The notes beneath the pieces were generated by a model. That model saw only the letters and a program-made list of their open reading frames with translations, ran no database searches and was not told the origin of the DNA. Shown in pieces: positions 46,402-55,412 of a DNA stretch of 64,000 bases. Every line of letters begins with the position of its first letter. The stretch's first letter is position 1. The DNA comes from Sediminivirga luteola (GTDB taxonomy: Bacteria; Actinomycetota; Actinomycetes; Actinomycetales; Brevibacteriaceae). Location of the stretch: assembly GCF_014639315.1 (NCBI RefSeq), contig NZ_BMFY01000015.1, positions 1 to 64,000 of the forward strand, given 5' to 3'. The position numbers and the translations under genes are program-made.

Positions 46402-47580
46402 TCATCCTTTCGGGTCGAGGACCACTTTGATGCAGCCGTCGGTCTTCTTCTGGAACATCTCGTAGGCGTCCGGTCCCTGCGTCAGCGGGAGCCGGTGCGT
46501 GACGAAGTCGTCCACCCCGAGAGGATCCGCCGGATCCTCCACCAGTGGCAGCAGCTCGTCCACCCACCGGCGGACGTTCGCCTGGCCCATCCGCAGCTCG
46601 ATCTGCTTGTCGAACAGCGTCAGCATCGGCAGCGGGCTGGCCTGACCGCCGTAAACGCCGGAAAGCGAGATCGTGCCGCCGCGGCGCACCAGCTCGATCG
46701 CGGTCTGCAATGCGGCGAGCCGGTCCACCCCGGCGGTCTCCATGGCCTTCTGCGCCACCGCGTCGGGAAGCAGACCCGTGGCCAGCTGGGTGGCTTTCGC
46801 CACCGGCGATCCGTGCGCCTCCATCCCGACGGCGTCGATGACGGCGTCGGGACCGCGGCCCCCGGTGGCCTCGCGGATGGTGCCGATGGCCTCCTCGCCC
46901 ATGTCATGCACGGTCACGCCGTGCCGGGCGGCCATCTGGCGCCGCTCGGGTACCGGGTCGATGGCGTGTACACGCATCCCCAGGTGGACGCCGATGCGGG
47001 CGCAGAACTGGCCGATGGGCCCCAGTCCGAGGACGGCGAGGTCGGCATCGCCGGACAGCCCGGTGTAGGCCACCGCCTGCCACGCCGTCGGCAGCACATC
47101 GGAGAGGAACAGGTAGCGGTGGTCCGGGAGCTCGGCACCCACCTTGACGGGCCCGTAGCCGGCGTGCGGAACCCGCAGGAACTCCGCCTGACCGCCCGGG
47201 ACGGAGCCGTAGAGCTCCGAGTAGCCGAACAGCGCCGCGCCCATGCCCTGCGCCCGCACCTGGGTGGTCTCGCACTGGGTCTGCAATCCCCGGCGGCACA
47301 TGTAGCAGTCGCCGCAGGCGATCTGGAAGGGGACGACCACGCGGTCGCCGGGGGAGAGGCCTGATTCGGGACCGGCATCGACGACGACGCCCATCGGCTC
47401 GTGGCCGATCACGTCGCCCTTGTTCATGAACGGTCCCAGCACCTCGTAGAGATGGAGATCGGAGCCGCAGATCGCGGTGGAGGTGACCTCGATGATCGCG
47501 TCATCGGGCTGCTGGAGGATCGGATCGGGCACGGTGTCCACGGTGACGGAGCGGATTCCCTGCCAGGTGAGTGCCTTCAT
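46402..47580 (-). CDS. Zinc-dependent alcohol/formaldehyde-dehydrogenase-like oxidoreductase
   Basis: A 392-residue medium-chain dehydrogenase. Catalytic zinc ligands are in ICGSDLHLYE and GHEPMG, and the structural zinc Cys cluster is CGDCYMCRRGLQTQC. The Rossmann motif is LGLGPIGQFCARIGVHLG. The long insert and overall length resemble glutathione-independent formaldehyde dehydrogenase-like enzymes, but the substrate cannot be assigned. GAGGAG lies ahead of ATG 47580. It is followed by the DUF6480 gene. Confidence 0.87.
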   Translation of the reverse strand: MKALTWQGIRSVTVDTVPDPILQQPDDAIIEVTSTAICGSDLHLYEVLGPFMNKGDVIGHEPMGVVVDAGPESGLSPGDRVVVPFQIACGDCYMCRRGLQTQCETTQVRAQGMGAALFGYSELYGSVPGGQAEFLRVPHAGYGPVKVGAELPDHRYLFLSDVLPTAWQAVAYTGLSGDADLAVLGLGPIGQFCARIGVHLGMRVHAIDPVPERRQMAARHGVTVHDMGEEAIGTIREATGGRGPDAVIDAVGMEAHGSPVAKATQLATGLLPDAVAQKAMETAGVDRLAALQTAIELVRRGGTISLSGVYGGQASPLPMLTLFDKQIELRMGQANVRRWVDELLPLVEDPADPLGVDDFVTHRLPLTQGPDAYEMFQKKTDGCIKVVLDPKG

Positions 47581-47679
47581 GCTGGTGCTCCTCTCTATTC
47601 GTGCTGTGCCTGCGACGTTACGTGGGTACGGCCTGTCGTGTCGATGGCCGTCCGCCCACTATGCGCGAATGCTCATGCA

Positions 47680-48243
47680 TCACCCCGTGCGCCGGTCGTC
47701 CTCCCCGGTCACGCGCGCGATCCGGCTTTCGAGTTCCGAGACCGCGCGGCGCAGGTCGATCTCAGGACTGATCACGTGCACCGCGATGCGGTTCCCCTCC
47801 AGCTGCGCCGAGAGGGTGCCTGGCATGAGATTGAGGACGAAAGCGAGGGCCACCCGTCCGCCCGTGGTGCCCAGCCGGGTGGTGTGGCTGGTCCAGTACG
47901 GGTCGATGTCCGCGGCTGGTAAGGCCAGGGCGCGCCGTGCGACGTCGAGCCCGCCGGCGATGGAGCGCCACAGCACCCATCCGGATAGTCCGGCCACCGC
48001 GCCGGCCGACCGGAGGGCGCGGGCGCCGAGGCTGCGCCGGGCCGCGCTGCCAGCGCCATCCCTCCTGCCGGGAGCACCTGTGATGGCGTAGCTGGCCGCC
48101 GCGCAGAGCGGCACCGCGACGGCGCCGTAGCCGAATGCGGACGGACTGCCCTCAGTGATGGCCAGCCAGAGCACCGCGCCGGCGAGCAGCCGTGCCAGCA
48201 GGGACGCCGCCCATCGTGCCGGGCGCGCAGACGTGCCGGCCAT
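47680..48243 (-). CDS. mrpE: Mrp-type antiporter subunit E (MnhE/MrpE)
   Basis: A 187-residue membrane protein and the last gene of the antiporter operon. N-terminal hydrophobic helices are followed by a small cytoplasmic domain. The family blocks VALAFVLNLMPGTLSAQLEG and IAVHVISPEIDLRRAVSELE are typical MnhE. It begins one base after the stop of the third NuoL/N-like gene. Confidence 0.88.
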   Translation of the reverse strand: MAGTSARPARWAASLLARLLAGAVLWLAITEGSPSAFGYGAVAVPLCAAASYAITGAPGRRDGAGSAARRSLGARALRSAGAVAGLSGWVLWRSIAGGLDVARRALALPAADIDPYWTSHTTRLGTTGGRVALAFVLNLMPGTLSAQLEGNRIAVHVISPEIDLRRAVSELESRIARVTGEDDRRTG

Positions 48244-48244
48244 A

Positions 48245-50125
48245 TCAGCCGCCCCCTCTCGTCGTCGTCCACCAGGCGGCCGCCGCCAGCACCAGCAGCA
48301 GGAGCACGCCCGAACCGGTCCAGGCGCCCAGCCGCTCCTGCACCCTGCCGATCCCGGCCAGCGGCGACGGCGCCGCGGCCACCCGCTCCCTGACGTCGCC
48401 GGCGACGCCTCGCGCCGCAGTCATGCCACGGCGCAGCAGACGCAGCAGCGCGGCCGCGGCGCGTTCCTCCACGGCGATCAGGTCTCCCGGCGGCACGGTG
48501 TCCCCGCGTGGATGCGCCAATCGGTTGTCCTCCAGTTCACGGCGGCGCGCGAGGGCGGCGGCCGCCACGGCGAGGAGGGCGCCCAGCAGCAGCGGCCAGC
48601 TCTGCCCCCACAGCGCGGCCGGGTCGGTCCAGCCGGGCATGGTGAACGCCGGCCGGGCAGCGGCCACCAAGGCCACTGGGACCGCCGTGAACAGCGCCAG
48701 GCACGCCCAGGCGGCCCCGCGCAGTGCCGGCGCGGGCTCCCGCCGCCGGTCGCGCCGCCAGAGCACCACCGCGAAACGGGCGAGCAGAAGAGTCGATCCC
48801 AGCCCGACCCACGGCAGCACCTCGGTGAGCTCGAGGCCACCGGCGGCGGGGACGGTCGCGTCGCCCACGGCCTCCTTGGCCCCGTACTTCGCCACGTAAC
48901 CGCCGGTCAGCGGCGCGCCGATCACGGACAGGCCCGCCATGACGAGGCCCAGGACGACCACGGCCCGCGGCAGACGCTCCCGGTCCCAGGCCTGGACACC
49001 CAGGAACAGGGCACCTTTGGCGAGGCCGTGGTGGACCGCGTACACGGTCGCGGCGACGATGCACGCGCCGGCCAGCTCCGGTACCGCCAGGGCGGCCCCG
49101 ACCAGGGCGGCGAGGAATCCCATCTGGCTGATGCTGCTATAGGCCAGGATCACTTTCGGATTGTCCTGCAGGAGGCCGACCGGCACCGCCAGGAACCCGC
49201 CGGCCAGGGCCAGCACCATGAACGCGGTGCCCCACCCCGTCAGCGGCTCGGATTCGCCGAGCGGGAGGAACCGCAGCCAGCCAGCCAGGCCCGCCTTGAC
49301 CATCGCGCCGGAGAGCACGGCGCTCGCGGGCGTCGGCGCGGCCGGGTGGGCCAGCGGAAGCCAGACGTGCAGCGGTACCGTGCCGGCCTTCACGCCGAAG
49401 CCGATCAGCAGCAGGGCGATGATGGCGTCCCGGTGCGGTGAGTCCGCGACCGCCGCCGGGGCCTCGGCCAGCACGGTGATGCCGGTGCGGGCCACCAGGA
49501 GCAGGCCGGCGAGCACGGCGCACTCGCCCAGCACCGTCATCACCAGGTAGATGCGGCCCGCTCTGCGTGACTCACGGGATCTGCTGTGCACGACGAGCAG
49601 ATAGCCGGTGAAGCTCATCACCGTGAAGGACAGATAGAAGGTCACGATGTCCGCGGCCAGGAACACCCCGGCGTTGCCGGCGAAGCAGAGCAGGAGGAAC
49701 GCCGTCAGAGCGGGCCCGCGATCCACCCCGGAACGCGGGATGAAGGCCAGCGCCAGACCGTACAGCACTGCCGTCATCCCGAGCAGCGGCCGGGCCAGGG
49801 CGTCCATCTGCACCGAGGTGCCCAGCACCATCCAGTCCACCCGGGACAGCTCTGCCGGCCCGGCCAGCGCCGCCACGCCCGCCGGGACCGTCGCCAGCCA
49901 GCCGAACCGGCACAGCAGGCGGCTGAGCAGCTCGGGCAGCGGTTCGGCGCCGTCGTCGCGCGGGCGGCTCTCGGCCGGACCGCCGTCCGGGGCCGGACCG
50001 CCCGGCGCCGGCGTGAGGCGGGCCGCACGTCCGGCCGCGGCGAGTGACTCCATCCGGAGCAGGGCGCAGGCGCCGATCACCGCGGCCACCGTCAGCGGCA
50101 GGCCGAAGACGAGGATCCAGATCAT
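48245..50125 (-). CDS. Proton-conducting membrane transporter, third MrpD/NuoL-like subunit
   Basis: A 626-residue polytopic protein with the proton-antiporter core: VTFYLSFTVMSFTGYLLVVH, GFGVKAGTVPLHVWLPLAHP (the Lys/His channel segment), VLSGAMVKAGLAGWLRFLPL and VHHGLAKGALFLGVQAWD. It resembles HyfB/NuoL-like MrpA/D proteins. A soluble loop (residues ~35-65) and a hydrophilic C-terminal segment before a final helix are additions. Overlaps of four bases with the preceding gene show operon coupling. Confidence 0.85.
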   Translation of the reverse strand: MIWILVFGLPLTVAAVIGACALLRMESLAAAGRAARLTPAPGGPAPDGGPAESRPRDDGAEPLPELLSRLLCRFGWLATVPAGVAALAGPAELSRVDWMVLGTSVQMDALARPLLGMTAVLYGLALAFIPRSGVDRGPALTAFLLLCFAGNAGVFLAADIVTFYLSFTVMSFTGYLLVVHSRSRESRRAGRIYLVMTVLGECAVLAGLLLVARTGITVLAEAPAAVADSPHRDAIIALLLIGFGVKAGTVPLHVWLPLAHPAAPTPASAVLSGAMVKAGLAGWLRFLPLGESEPLTGWGTAFMVLALAGGFLAVPVGLLQDNPKVILAYSSISQMGFLAALVGAALAVPELAGACIVAATVYAVHHGLAKGALFLGVQAWDRERLPRAVVVLGLVMAGLSVIGAPLTGGYVAKYGAKEAVGDATVPAAGGLELTEVLPWVGLGSTLLLARFAVVLWRRDRRREPAPALRGAAWACLALFTAVPVALVAAARPAFTMPGWTDPAALWGQSWPLLLGALLAVAAAALARRRELEDNRLAHPRGDTVPPGDLIAVEERAAAALLRLLRRGMTAARGVAGDVRERVAAAPSPLAGIGRVQERLGAWTGSGVLLLLVLAAAAWWTTTRGGG

Positions 50126-51816
50126 CCGCCCTCACCTCCGTAGCCGGTCTCGGCGATCATCCGCGCCAAGGTCCAGGGGGAGTAGTCCCACCCCGCCGCG
50201 ATGCCGAGCAGGAGCACGAGCGCGCCGGTGACGAGCGCCGGCAGCAGCAGGGCGGCGGGCGCTTCCAGCCGGCGTGCCGGTGTCCTCCCGTGCGGGGCGG
50301 CCGGCGCGCCGGCTGCCGCGGAGCCCTCCGCCGAGGTCCCAGCGTCAGGCGCGCCCGCGGTGTGACCGGTCGCCTCTTCAGCACCGTCGGCCGTCGCTCC
50401 TGCGCCGCCGTCACCGATCGCCTCTCCCGGATCATCGGCCGCTGCATCTCCCGTGTCTCCGGCGTGGTCCCTCTCCGGCAGCCAGATCCGGTAGATCACG
50501 GGCAGGAAGTAGGCGGCATTGAGCGCCGTGCTCATCAGCAGCACGCCGAGCACCCAGGGCTGGCCGGCGTCGAGCGCCCCCGCGCCGAGCGCCCACTTGG
50601 AGAGGAAGCCGGCCGTCGGAGGCAGGCCGATCATGCCCAGGGCGGCGATCGTGAACACCAGAGCGGTCAGGGGCATCCGCCGGGCGGCCCCGTCCAGCTC
50701 ACTGATCCGATGCCGCCCCAGGACCTCCGCGAAGAGGCCGGCGCAGAAGAACAGGGTGATCTTCATGATGCCCTGATGGACGATGTGCACGAGCGCCCCG
50801 GTGGTGGCCATGGGCGCCACGAGTGCCGCCCCCAGCGCCACATAGGACAGCTGCGAGACGGTGGAGAACGCCAGCCGCTTCTTCAGGTCGTCCTGCGTGA
50901 GCGCCCGCACCGAGCCGTAGACGATCGTGAATCCCGCCACGCCGGCCAGTGCCGGCAGCAGACCCAGGGAGGCGCTGAGCTCGGGCCCGTAGGTGTCGTG
51001 CACCACCCGCACGATGCCGAAGGCGCCCGCCTTGACCACGGCCACCGCGTGCAGCAGCGCGCTCACCGGGGCCGGGGCCACCATCGCGATGGGCAGCCAG
51101 CCGTGCAGCGGGAAGAGCGCCGCCTTGACTCCCATGCCGGCCAGCAGCAGGGCGCCGATGGCGGTGGCGGTCCCCGGCCTTTCGGCGGCCAGCTCCGCGA
51201 CCGCGTCCACGCCGCCGGCCGTGAACTCCACCGGCCCGACCAGGAGGGTCAGCCACACCACGCCCAGCAGCAGTATCACGCCGCCACTGAGGGTGTAGGC
51301 CAGATAGGTCCGGGCGCCGCGCAGCGCCTTCGTGGTGCCGCGGTGGGCCACCAGCGGATACGTCGCCAGCGTGAGGAGCTCGTAGAAGATCAGGAAGGTC
51401 AGGAGATTGCCCGCCAGCGCGATGCCGACGGTGGCGGTGACGCACAGGCTGAAGAAGCCGAAGAACCGGCTCCGGTTGGGCGAGTCCTCCAGATAGCCGA
51501 TGGCGTAGATCGTGGTCAGCAGCCACAGACCGGAGGACAGCGCCACGAAGAACAGCGAGAACGGGTCGGTGGTGAACACGATGTCCAGTCCCGGCGCCCA
51601 GGAGAAGGAGGCGCGCAGGGTGGAGCCGGCCACGACCGGCGGGATGAGCAGCACGACGAGCACGATCTTCGCCAGCGCCCCGGCCAGGTTGAGGCCGATC
51701 CGGAGCCGGTGCTGCTCCTCCCGGAGGGTGAAGATCAGCAGGCCGGGGAGCAGGGACGTCAGCAGCATGACGTAGGGGATGACGCTGTACTCCACCGAGG
51801 ATCCGGTTCCGGTCAT
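50122..51816 (-). CDS. Proton-conducting membrane transporter, second MrpD/NuoM-like subunit
   Basis: A 564-residue subunit of the NuoL/M/N family. The key channel segments are FLIFYELLTLATYPLVAHRG, GMGVKAALFPLHGWLPIAMV, SALLHAVAVVKAGAFGIVRV and HIVHQGIMKITLFFCAGLFA. A polar Ala/Gly/Asp-rich loop of ~60 residues lies before the final helices. It starts four bases inside the preceding subunit (TCAT overlap on the plus strand). Confidence 0.87.
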   Translation of the reverse strand: MTGTGSSVEYSVIPYVMLLTSLLPGLLIFTLREEQHRLRIGLNLAGALAKIVLVVLLIPPVVAGSTLRASFSWAPGLDIVFTTDPFSLFFVALSSGLWLLTTIYAIGYLEDSPNRSRFFGFFSLCVTATVGIALAGNLLTFLIFYELLTLATYPLVAHRGTTKALRGARTYLAYTLSGGVILLLGVVWLTLLVGPVEFTAGGVDAVAELAAERPGTATAIGALLLAGMGVKAALFPLHGWLPIAMVAPAPVSALLHAVAVVKAGAFGIVRVVHDTYGPELSASLGLLPALAGVAGFTIVYGSVRALTQDDLKKRLAFSTVSQLSYVALGAALVAPMATTGALVHIVHQGIMKITLFFCAGLFAEVLGRHRISELDGAARRMPLTALVFTIAALGMIGLPPTAGFLSKWALGAGALDAGQPWVLGVLLMSTALNAAYFLPVIYRIWLPERDHAGDTGDAAADDPGEAIGDGGAGATADGAEEATGHTAGAPDAGTSAEGSAAAGAPAAPHGRTPARRLEAPAALLLPALVTGALVLLLGIAAGWDYSPWTLARMIAETGYGGEGG

Positions 51817-53450
51817 GAGCCGTCACCTCCCGCGGCACCGCTCGGCGGCACGTCACCGGCGGCGCCCGGCGCGTCCCCGGCGCCGGCCGTCACATCCCCG
51901 GTGCCGGAACCGAGGAACTCCAGGAGGCCGGCCGGGGCGACGCCCAGCAGAACCGAGCCGGCGGCCAGCACGAACGGGCCGAGGACGAGGGTACGCGGCA
52001 GCCGCCGGGCCGGCGGCTCCGCATCGGGCCCGCCCGGCTGGTTGAAGGTGGCCCGCACCATCAGCGCCGTATAGGCCACCGTGAGCAGACCGCCCAGGAG
52101 CAGCACCGGCACCCACCACCACTGCCCGCCGGCGAGGGCGGACGTCAGGAGCTGCCACTTGGCCGCGAAACCGAGCGAGGGCGGCAGCCCCGCCAGGCTG
52201 ACCCCGGCCAGCCCGATGGTGGCCACGGTCAGCGGCATATGGGTCACGGCGCCGCCCAGGCCCCTCAGCCGGTCACCGCGATAGGCGAGCGCGAGGTTCC
52301 CGGCGGCGAGGAACATGCCGGCCTTGGCCAGGCCGTGCGCGAGCACGAGCACCACCCCGCCGGTCCAGCCCGGCCCGCTGCCCTCACCGGCACCGAACGC
52401 ATCGGCGCCGACCGGCCCGGCGGTCAGCGGCAGCAGCAGTACCAGGTAGCCGACCTGCGCGACCGTGGAATACGCGATGATCGGCTTGAGCCGTCGTCGC
52501 CGCAGCGCCATGAACGAGCCCCAGAGCACGGCGATCGAACCGGCTGCGCCGGCCGCCAGGCCCAGTCCCTGCAGGACCACGGGTTCGGCGACGGGACCGA
52601 GGATGCCCCACAGCCGCCACAGCAGGAACAGCGCCGCCTTGATGACCAGACCGGAGAGCAGTGCGCTGACCGCGGCGGGGGCCGCGGGGTGGGCCACCGG
52701 GAGCCAGGAGTGCAGCGGGAAGAGCGCGAACTTGGCTGCCAGGCCGACGAGGGCCAGCGCGAGCGCGACGTGGAGCAGCGGGCCGGGGCCGATGCGCTCG
52801 GCAGCCAGCGGCAGATCGAGTGTGCCCGCCTCGGCGTAGACCAGGGCGACCGCCATCAGGAACAGCAGCGAACCCACCACCGCGACGAAGAGGTAGCGCA
52901 ACGCCGCCGCCGCGGCACCGTTGCCAGCACGGCCGCCGAGGGCCACCAGCGAGACCGCCGCCAGGGTCAGCAGCTCCAGCATCACATAGGCGTTGAACAG
53001 GTCGCCGGTCACGTAGACGCCGTTCAGGGCGGCGAACAGCGCCAGCCACAGCGGCCAGAACGCCGGACCGCCGTACAGGGAGGACATCGACGGGAGCGCA
53101 TCGGCGTCCCGGCCGGCCGCGAGGGCGTGCACGGACACCACCAGTCCCACCACGGAGGTGAGGAGGAGCAGCACGGCGCTGAGCGCATCGGCCCGCAGCA
53201 CGATGCCCACCGGGGCCTCCCATCCGGCCAGCGCCAGGGAGAGGGCATCCTCGCCGGACCCTCTGCCGGGCAGCCCCGCGACGCCGGCGGTGATCGCCGT
53301 GACGACGACGGCGGTGCAGGCGACCGTGGCCAGGCCGAGCCAGGCCCGGGCTCTGGCCGGCAGCAGGGCGGCGAGGGCCGCGGCGATCAGCGGCAGGAAG
53401 ACCGGCACGGGAAGCAGCCCGGGAAGCAGCCCTGGAACCAGCCCGCTCAT
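51813..53450 (-). CDS. mrpD: Proton-conducting membrane transporter, MrpD-like subunit
   Basis: A 545-residue polytopic protein following mrpC, the usual mrpD position. Channel motifs are NAYVMLELLTLAAVSLVALG, GLAAKFALFPLHSWLPVAHP, SALLSGLVIKAALFLLWRL and LAHGLAKAGMFLAAGNLAL. The C-terminus is an Ala/Gly/Asp-rich tail. ATG 53450 overlaps the mrpC stop. Confidence 0.88.
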   Translation of the reverse strand: MSGLVPGLLPGLLPVPVFLPLIAAALAALLPARARAWLGLATVACTAVVVTAITAGVAGLPGRGSGEDALSLALAGWEAPVGIVLRADALSAVLLLLTSVVGLVVSVHALAAGRDADALPSMSSLYGGPAFWPLWLALFAALNGVYVTGDLFNAYVMLELLTLAAVSLVALGGRAGNGAAAAALRYLFVAVVGSLLFLMAVALVYAEAGTLDLPLAAERIGPGPLLHVALALALVGLAAKFALFPLHSWLPVAHPAAPAAVSALLSGLVIKAALFLLWRLWGILGPVAEPVVLQGLGLAAGAAGSIAVLWGSFMALRRRRLKPIIAYSTVAQVGYLVLLLPLTAGPVGADAFGAGEGSGPGWTGGVVLVLAHGLAKAGMFLAAGNLALAYRGDRLRGLGGAVTHMPLTVATIGLAGVSLAGLPPSLGFAAKWQLLTSALAGGQWWWVPVLLLGGLLTVAYTALMVRATFNQPGGPDAEPPARRLPRTLVLGPFVLAAGSVLLGVAPAGLLEFLGSGTGDVTAGAGDAPGAAGDVPPSGAAGGDGS

Positions 53451-53764
53451 GGGGTCTCCTCGTCCCGGTCGTCCTCGTCCGCGGGGTCCTCCACGCGCCG
53501 GGCCAGAGCCAGGGCCAGGCCGGTCACCGCGGCCATGATGACGATGCCGGTCAGGACGAGGGCCTGCGGCACCGGGTCGGGGTCCTGATCGCCGGGACCG
53601 CGGACGGCCAGGACCAGCAGCAGCATCATCACGCCGCCGGAGGCGACGTTGAGCGAGATGATGCGGCGGAAGAGGTCTGCGACGAGCAGATGCGCGCTCA
53701 GCCCAATGACCAGGACGGCGCAGGCCAGCACGGTCATCAGCTCGGGCAGCCCGGACACGGTCAT
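53447..53764 (-). CDS. mrpC: Mrp-type antiporter subunit C (NuoK-like)
   Basis: A 105-residue protein of three membrane helices, homologous to NuoK. RRIISLNVASGGVMMLLLVL and PVPQALVLTGIVIMAAVTGL carry the family pattern, including the QALVLTAIVI-like block. The C-terminus is acidic. It overlaps mrpB upstream and mrpD downstream by four bases each. Confidence 0.9.
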   Translation of the reverse strand: MTVSGLPELMTVLACAVLVIGLSAHLLVADLFRRIISLNVASGGVMMLLLVLAVRGPGDQDPDPVPQALVLTGIVIMAAVTGLALALARRVEDPADEDDRDEETP

Positions 53765-54726
53765 GACGGCGCTCCCGCAGGCGGCTCCGCCTCGGCGGCA
53801 CGTCCGGGTTCCCCGGCCGGACCGTTCTGCTGCAGCGAAGCGCTGTTGCTGAGGAAGATCAGCGCCAGTCCGGCGCCGATGCTGACCGCGAGGATCGCCT
53901 CGATGGCCAGGATCGCCCCGGGCGCCCAGGCGGGATCCAGGACCAGCCAGCCGGCGCCGAACACGGCGGTGCCGGCAGCCAGGGCCAGGAAGGACAGCAG
54001 CCCCGCCAGGGTCCAGGCCAGTCCCGCGAGGCCCTGCGGCCGGGCGAGGCCGATGCCCGCGAGATGCGCGATGACGAGCGCGGCCCCCAGCAGGGCGCCG
54101 GCCTGGAACGCGCCGCCGGGCTGGCTCGTCCCGGCCACCAGCAGCCAGGCGGCCAGCAGCAGGAGCACCGGCAGCAGCACGAGCGCCAGTCCCCGCACCG
54201 CCGGCCGGGACCGGACGACCGGCCGGTGTCCCTGGGCCAGCGCGGCCGCGCCGAGGGCGGCGACGGCGAGGACCGCGATCTCCAGCAGGGTGTCATAGCT
54301 GCGGTAGTTGAGCAGGACCGCGGTCACGGGGTGCTCCACGCCGGAGACCGGGATGCGGGCGTAGGCCTCCTCCGCCAGGGGCGCACGCGCCTGCGGGACC
54401 GCCCGGACGCCGATCAGCAGGGCTGCCAGCAAGGCCGCCCCGGCGGCCGCTCCGGTGATCCGCGCAGCCCACGATGAGGCGGCCTGTGGCTGCGGGGGAC
54501 GGCGTGAGTGCAGCGCGTCGACCAGCAGTGCTCCGGCCACGCCTCCGCCGAGGGCCGCCTCGGCCAGCGCGATATCGGGCGCTTCCAGCCGGGCCCACAG
54601 CAGCGCCAGCAGCACCCCGAAGATCAGGAACGCGGAAGCCGCGGCGTCCCGCCTGGGCGCGAGCACCGCCAGCACGGCGGTGACCAGCACGGTGCCGGCG
54701 AGGATGAGGTCGAGGAGGGGCATCAT
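53761..54726 (-). CDS. mrpB: Fused MbhD-like (DUF4040) and MnhB-domain antiporter subunit
   Basis: A 321-residue membrane protein that combines two modules. Residues ~1-75 resemble the DUF4040/MbhD module (LIFGVLLALLWARLEAPDIALAEA), which in group 1 Mrp systems is the C-terminal part of MrpA. Residues ~130-300 are the MnhB domain (VTAVLLNYRSYDTLLEIAVL, GTSQPGGAFQAGALLGAALV). The start is the first ATG of ATGATG at 54726, overlapping mrpG. Confidence 0.87.
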   Translation of the reverse strand: MMPLLDLILAGTVLVTAVLAVLAPRRDAAASAFLIFGVLLALLWARLEAPDIALAEAALGGGVAGALLVDALHSRRPPQPQAASSWAARITGAAAGAALLAALLIGVRAVPQARAPLAEEAYARIPVSGVEHPVTAVLLNYRSYDTLLEIAVLAVAALGAAALAQGHRPVVRSRPAVRGLALVLLPVLLLLAAWLLVAGTSQPGGAFQAGALLGAALVIAHLAGIGLARPQGLAGLAWTLAGLLSFLALAAGTAVFGAGWLVLDPAWAPGAILAIEAILAVSIGAGLALIFLSNSASLQQNGPAGEPGRAAEAEPPAGAPS

Positions 54727-55085
54727 CGGCGGCCGCCCTCTCCGCGCTCTTTCCCCTTCCCGTCCGTCTTGCCCGGTGGAGGCACCGCGAGGAGGTGGCT
54801 GTTGGCGGCGGTGCCGAGCAGCGCCAGCAGCCAGATCAGCAGCAGCTTCAGCGCGACGCCCCAGCCGGCGGGATCGTCCGGGGCGGAGGCTTCGCGCAGG
54901 ACATGGACGACGAGGGCGGCGACGATCAGCCCGAGACCGAGGTTGTCGGCCTTGGCGACGGCGTGCAGCCGGGTGGCGAGGTCGGGGAAGCGCAGCAGCC
55001 CGACGGTCCCGACGGCGACGAATGCGGTGCCGGCCGCCAGCAGGGCGATGATGACGATGTCCAGGGCGATGTCCAGCGCGATCAC
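54723..55085 (-). CDS. mrpG: Mrp-type antiporter subunit G
   Basis: A 120-residue membrane protein with three helices. TVGLLRFPDLATRLHAVAKA followed by DNLGLGLIVAALVV is the MnhG signature. The cytoplasmic C-terminus is basic. The GTG start overlaps the mrpF stop. Confidence 0.91.
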   Translation of the reverse strand: MIALDIALDIVIIALLAAGTAFVAVGTVGLLRFPDLATRLHAVAKADNLGLGLIVAALVVHVLREASAPDDPAGWGVALKLLLIWLLALLGTAANSHLLAVPPPGKTDGKGKERGEGGRR

Positions 55086-55351
55086 CGCCCGGCTCCGCTG
55101 CGCAGGACCAGGGTGACGACGGTGGCCAGGGCCACGACGGTGATGGCTGCGTCCCGCAGAGCCGGCGCGCCGGTGGCGGCGGCGAGGACCACGAGGAGCG
55201 CCGCGCCGGTGGTGCCCAGGAGGACGAACGCGGTGATGCGATCACCCGTCCCCGGTCCCGCGGCGGCGCGCCACAGACCCGCCACCACGCACAGCAGGAG
55301 GACGGCGGCGGCTGCGACGAGCGCGATATCGACCGGGCTGATGGCGGACAC
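55082..55351 (-). CDS. mrpF: Mrp-type antiporter subunit F
   Basis: An 89-residue protein of three membrane helices and the first gene of the antiporter operon. RAAAGPGTGDRITAFVLLGT matches the GPTxxDR block of MnhF/MrpF. The start is GTG 55351, with the purine-rich AAGGGAG directly before it. A -10-like TACGAT (minus strand, 55367-55372) lies 15 nt upstream, so the leader would be very short. The upstream DUF5129 gene ends 61 bp away. Confidence 0.88.
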   Translation of the reverse strand: MSAISPVDIALVAAAAVLLLCVVAGLWRAAAGPGTGDRITAFVLLGTTGAALLVVLAAATGAPALRDAAITVVALATVVTLVLRSGAGR

Positions 55352-55412
55352 CTCCCTTACAAGACCATCGTATGGAAGACGTTCTCCCAGATGACGGCCG
55401 GGGGTGCGGCTT

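Noticed and set aside
50044-52074. A 676-codon plus-strand open frame over the Mrp genes, and similar ones at 52239-53588 and 48155-49441
   Set aside because: They are shadows of well-supported transporter genes, with Gly/Gln/His/Arg-rich nonsense composition.
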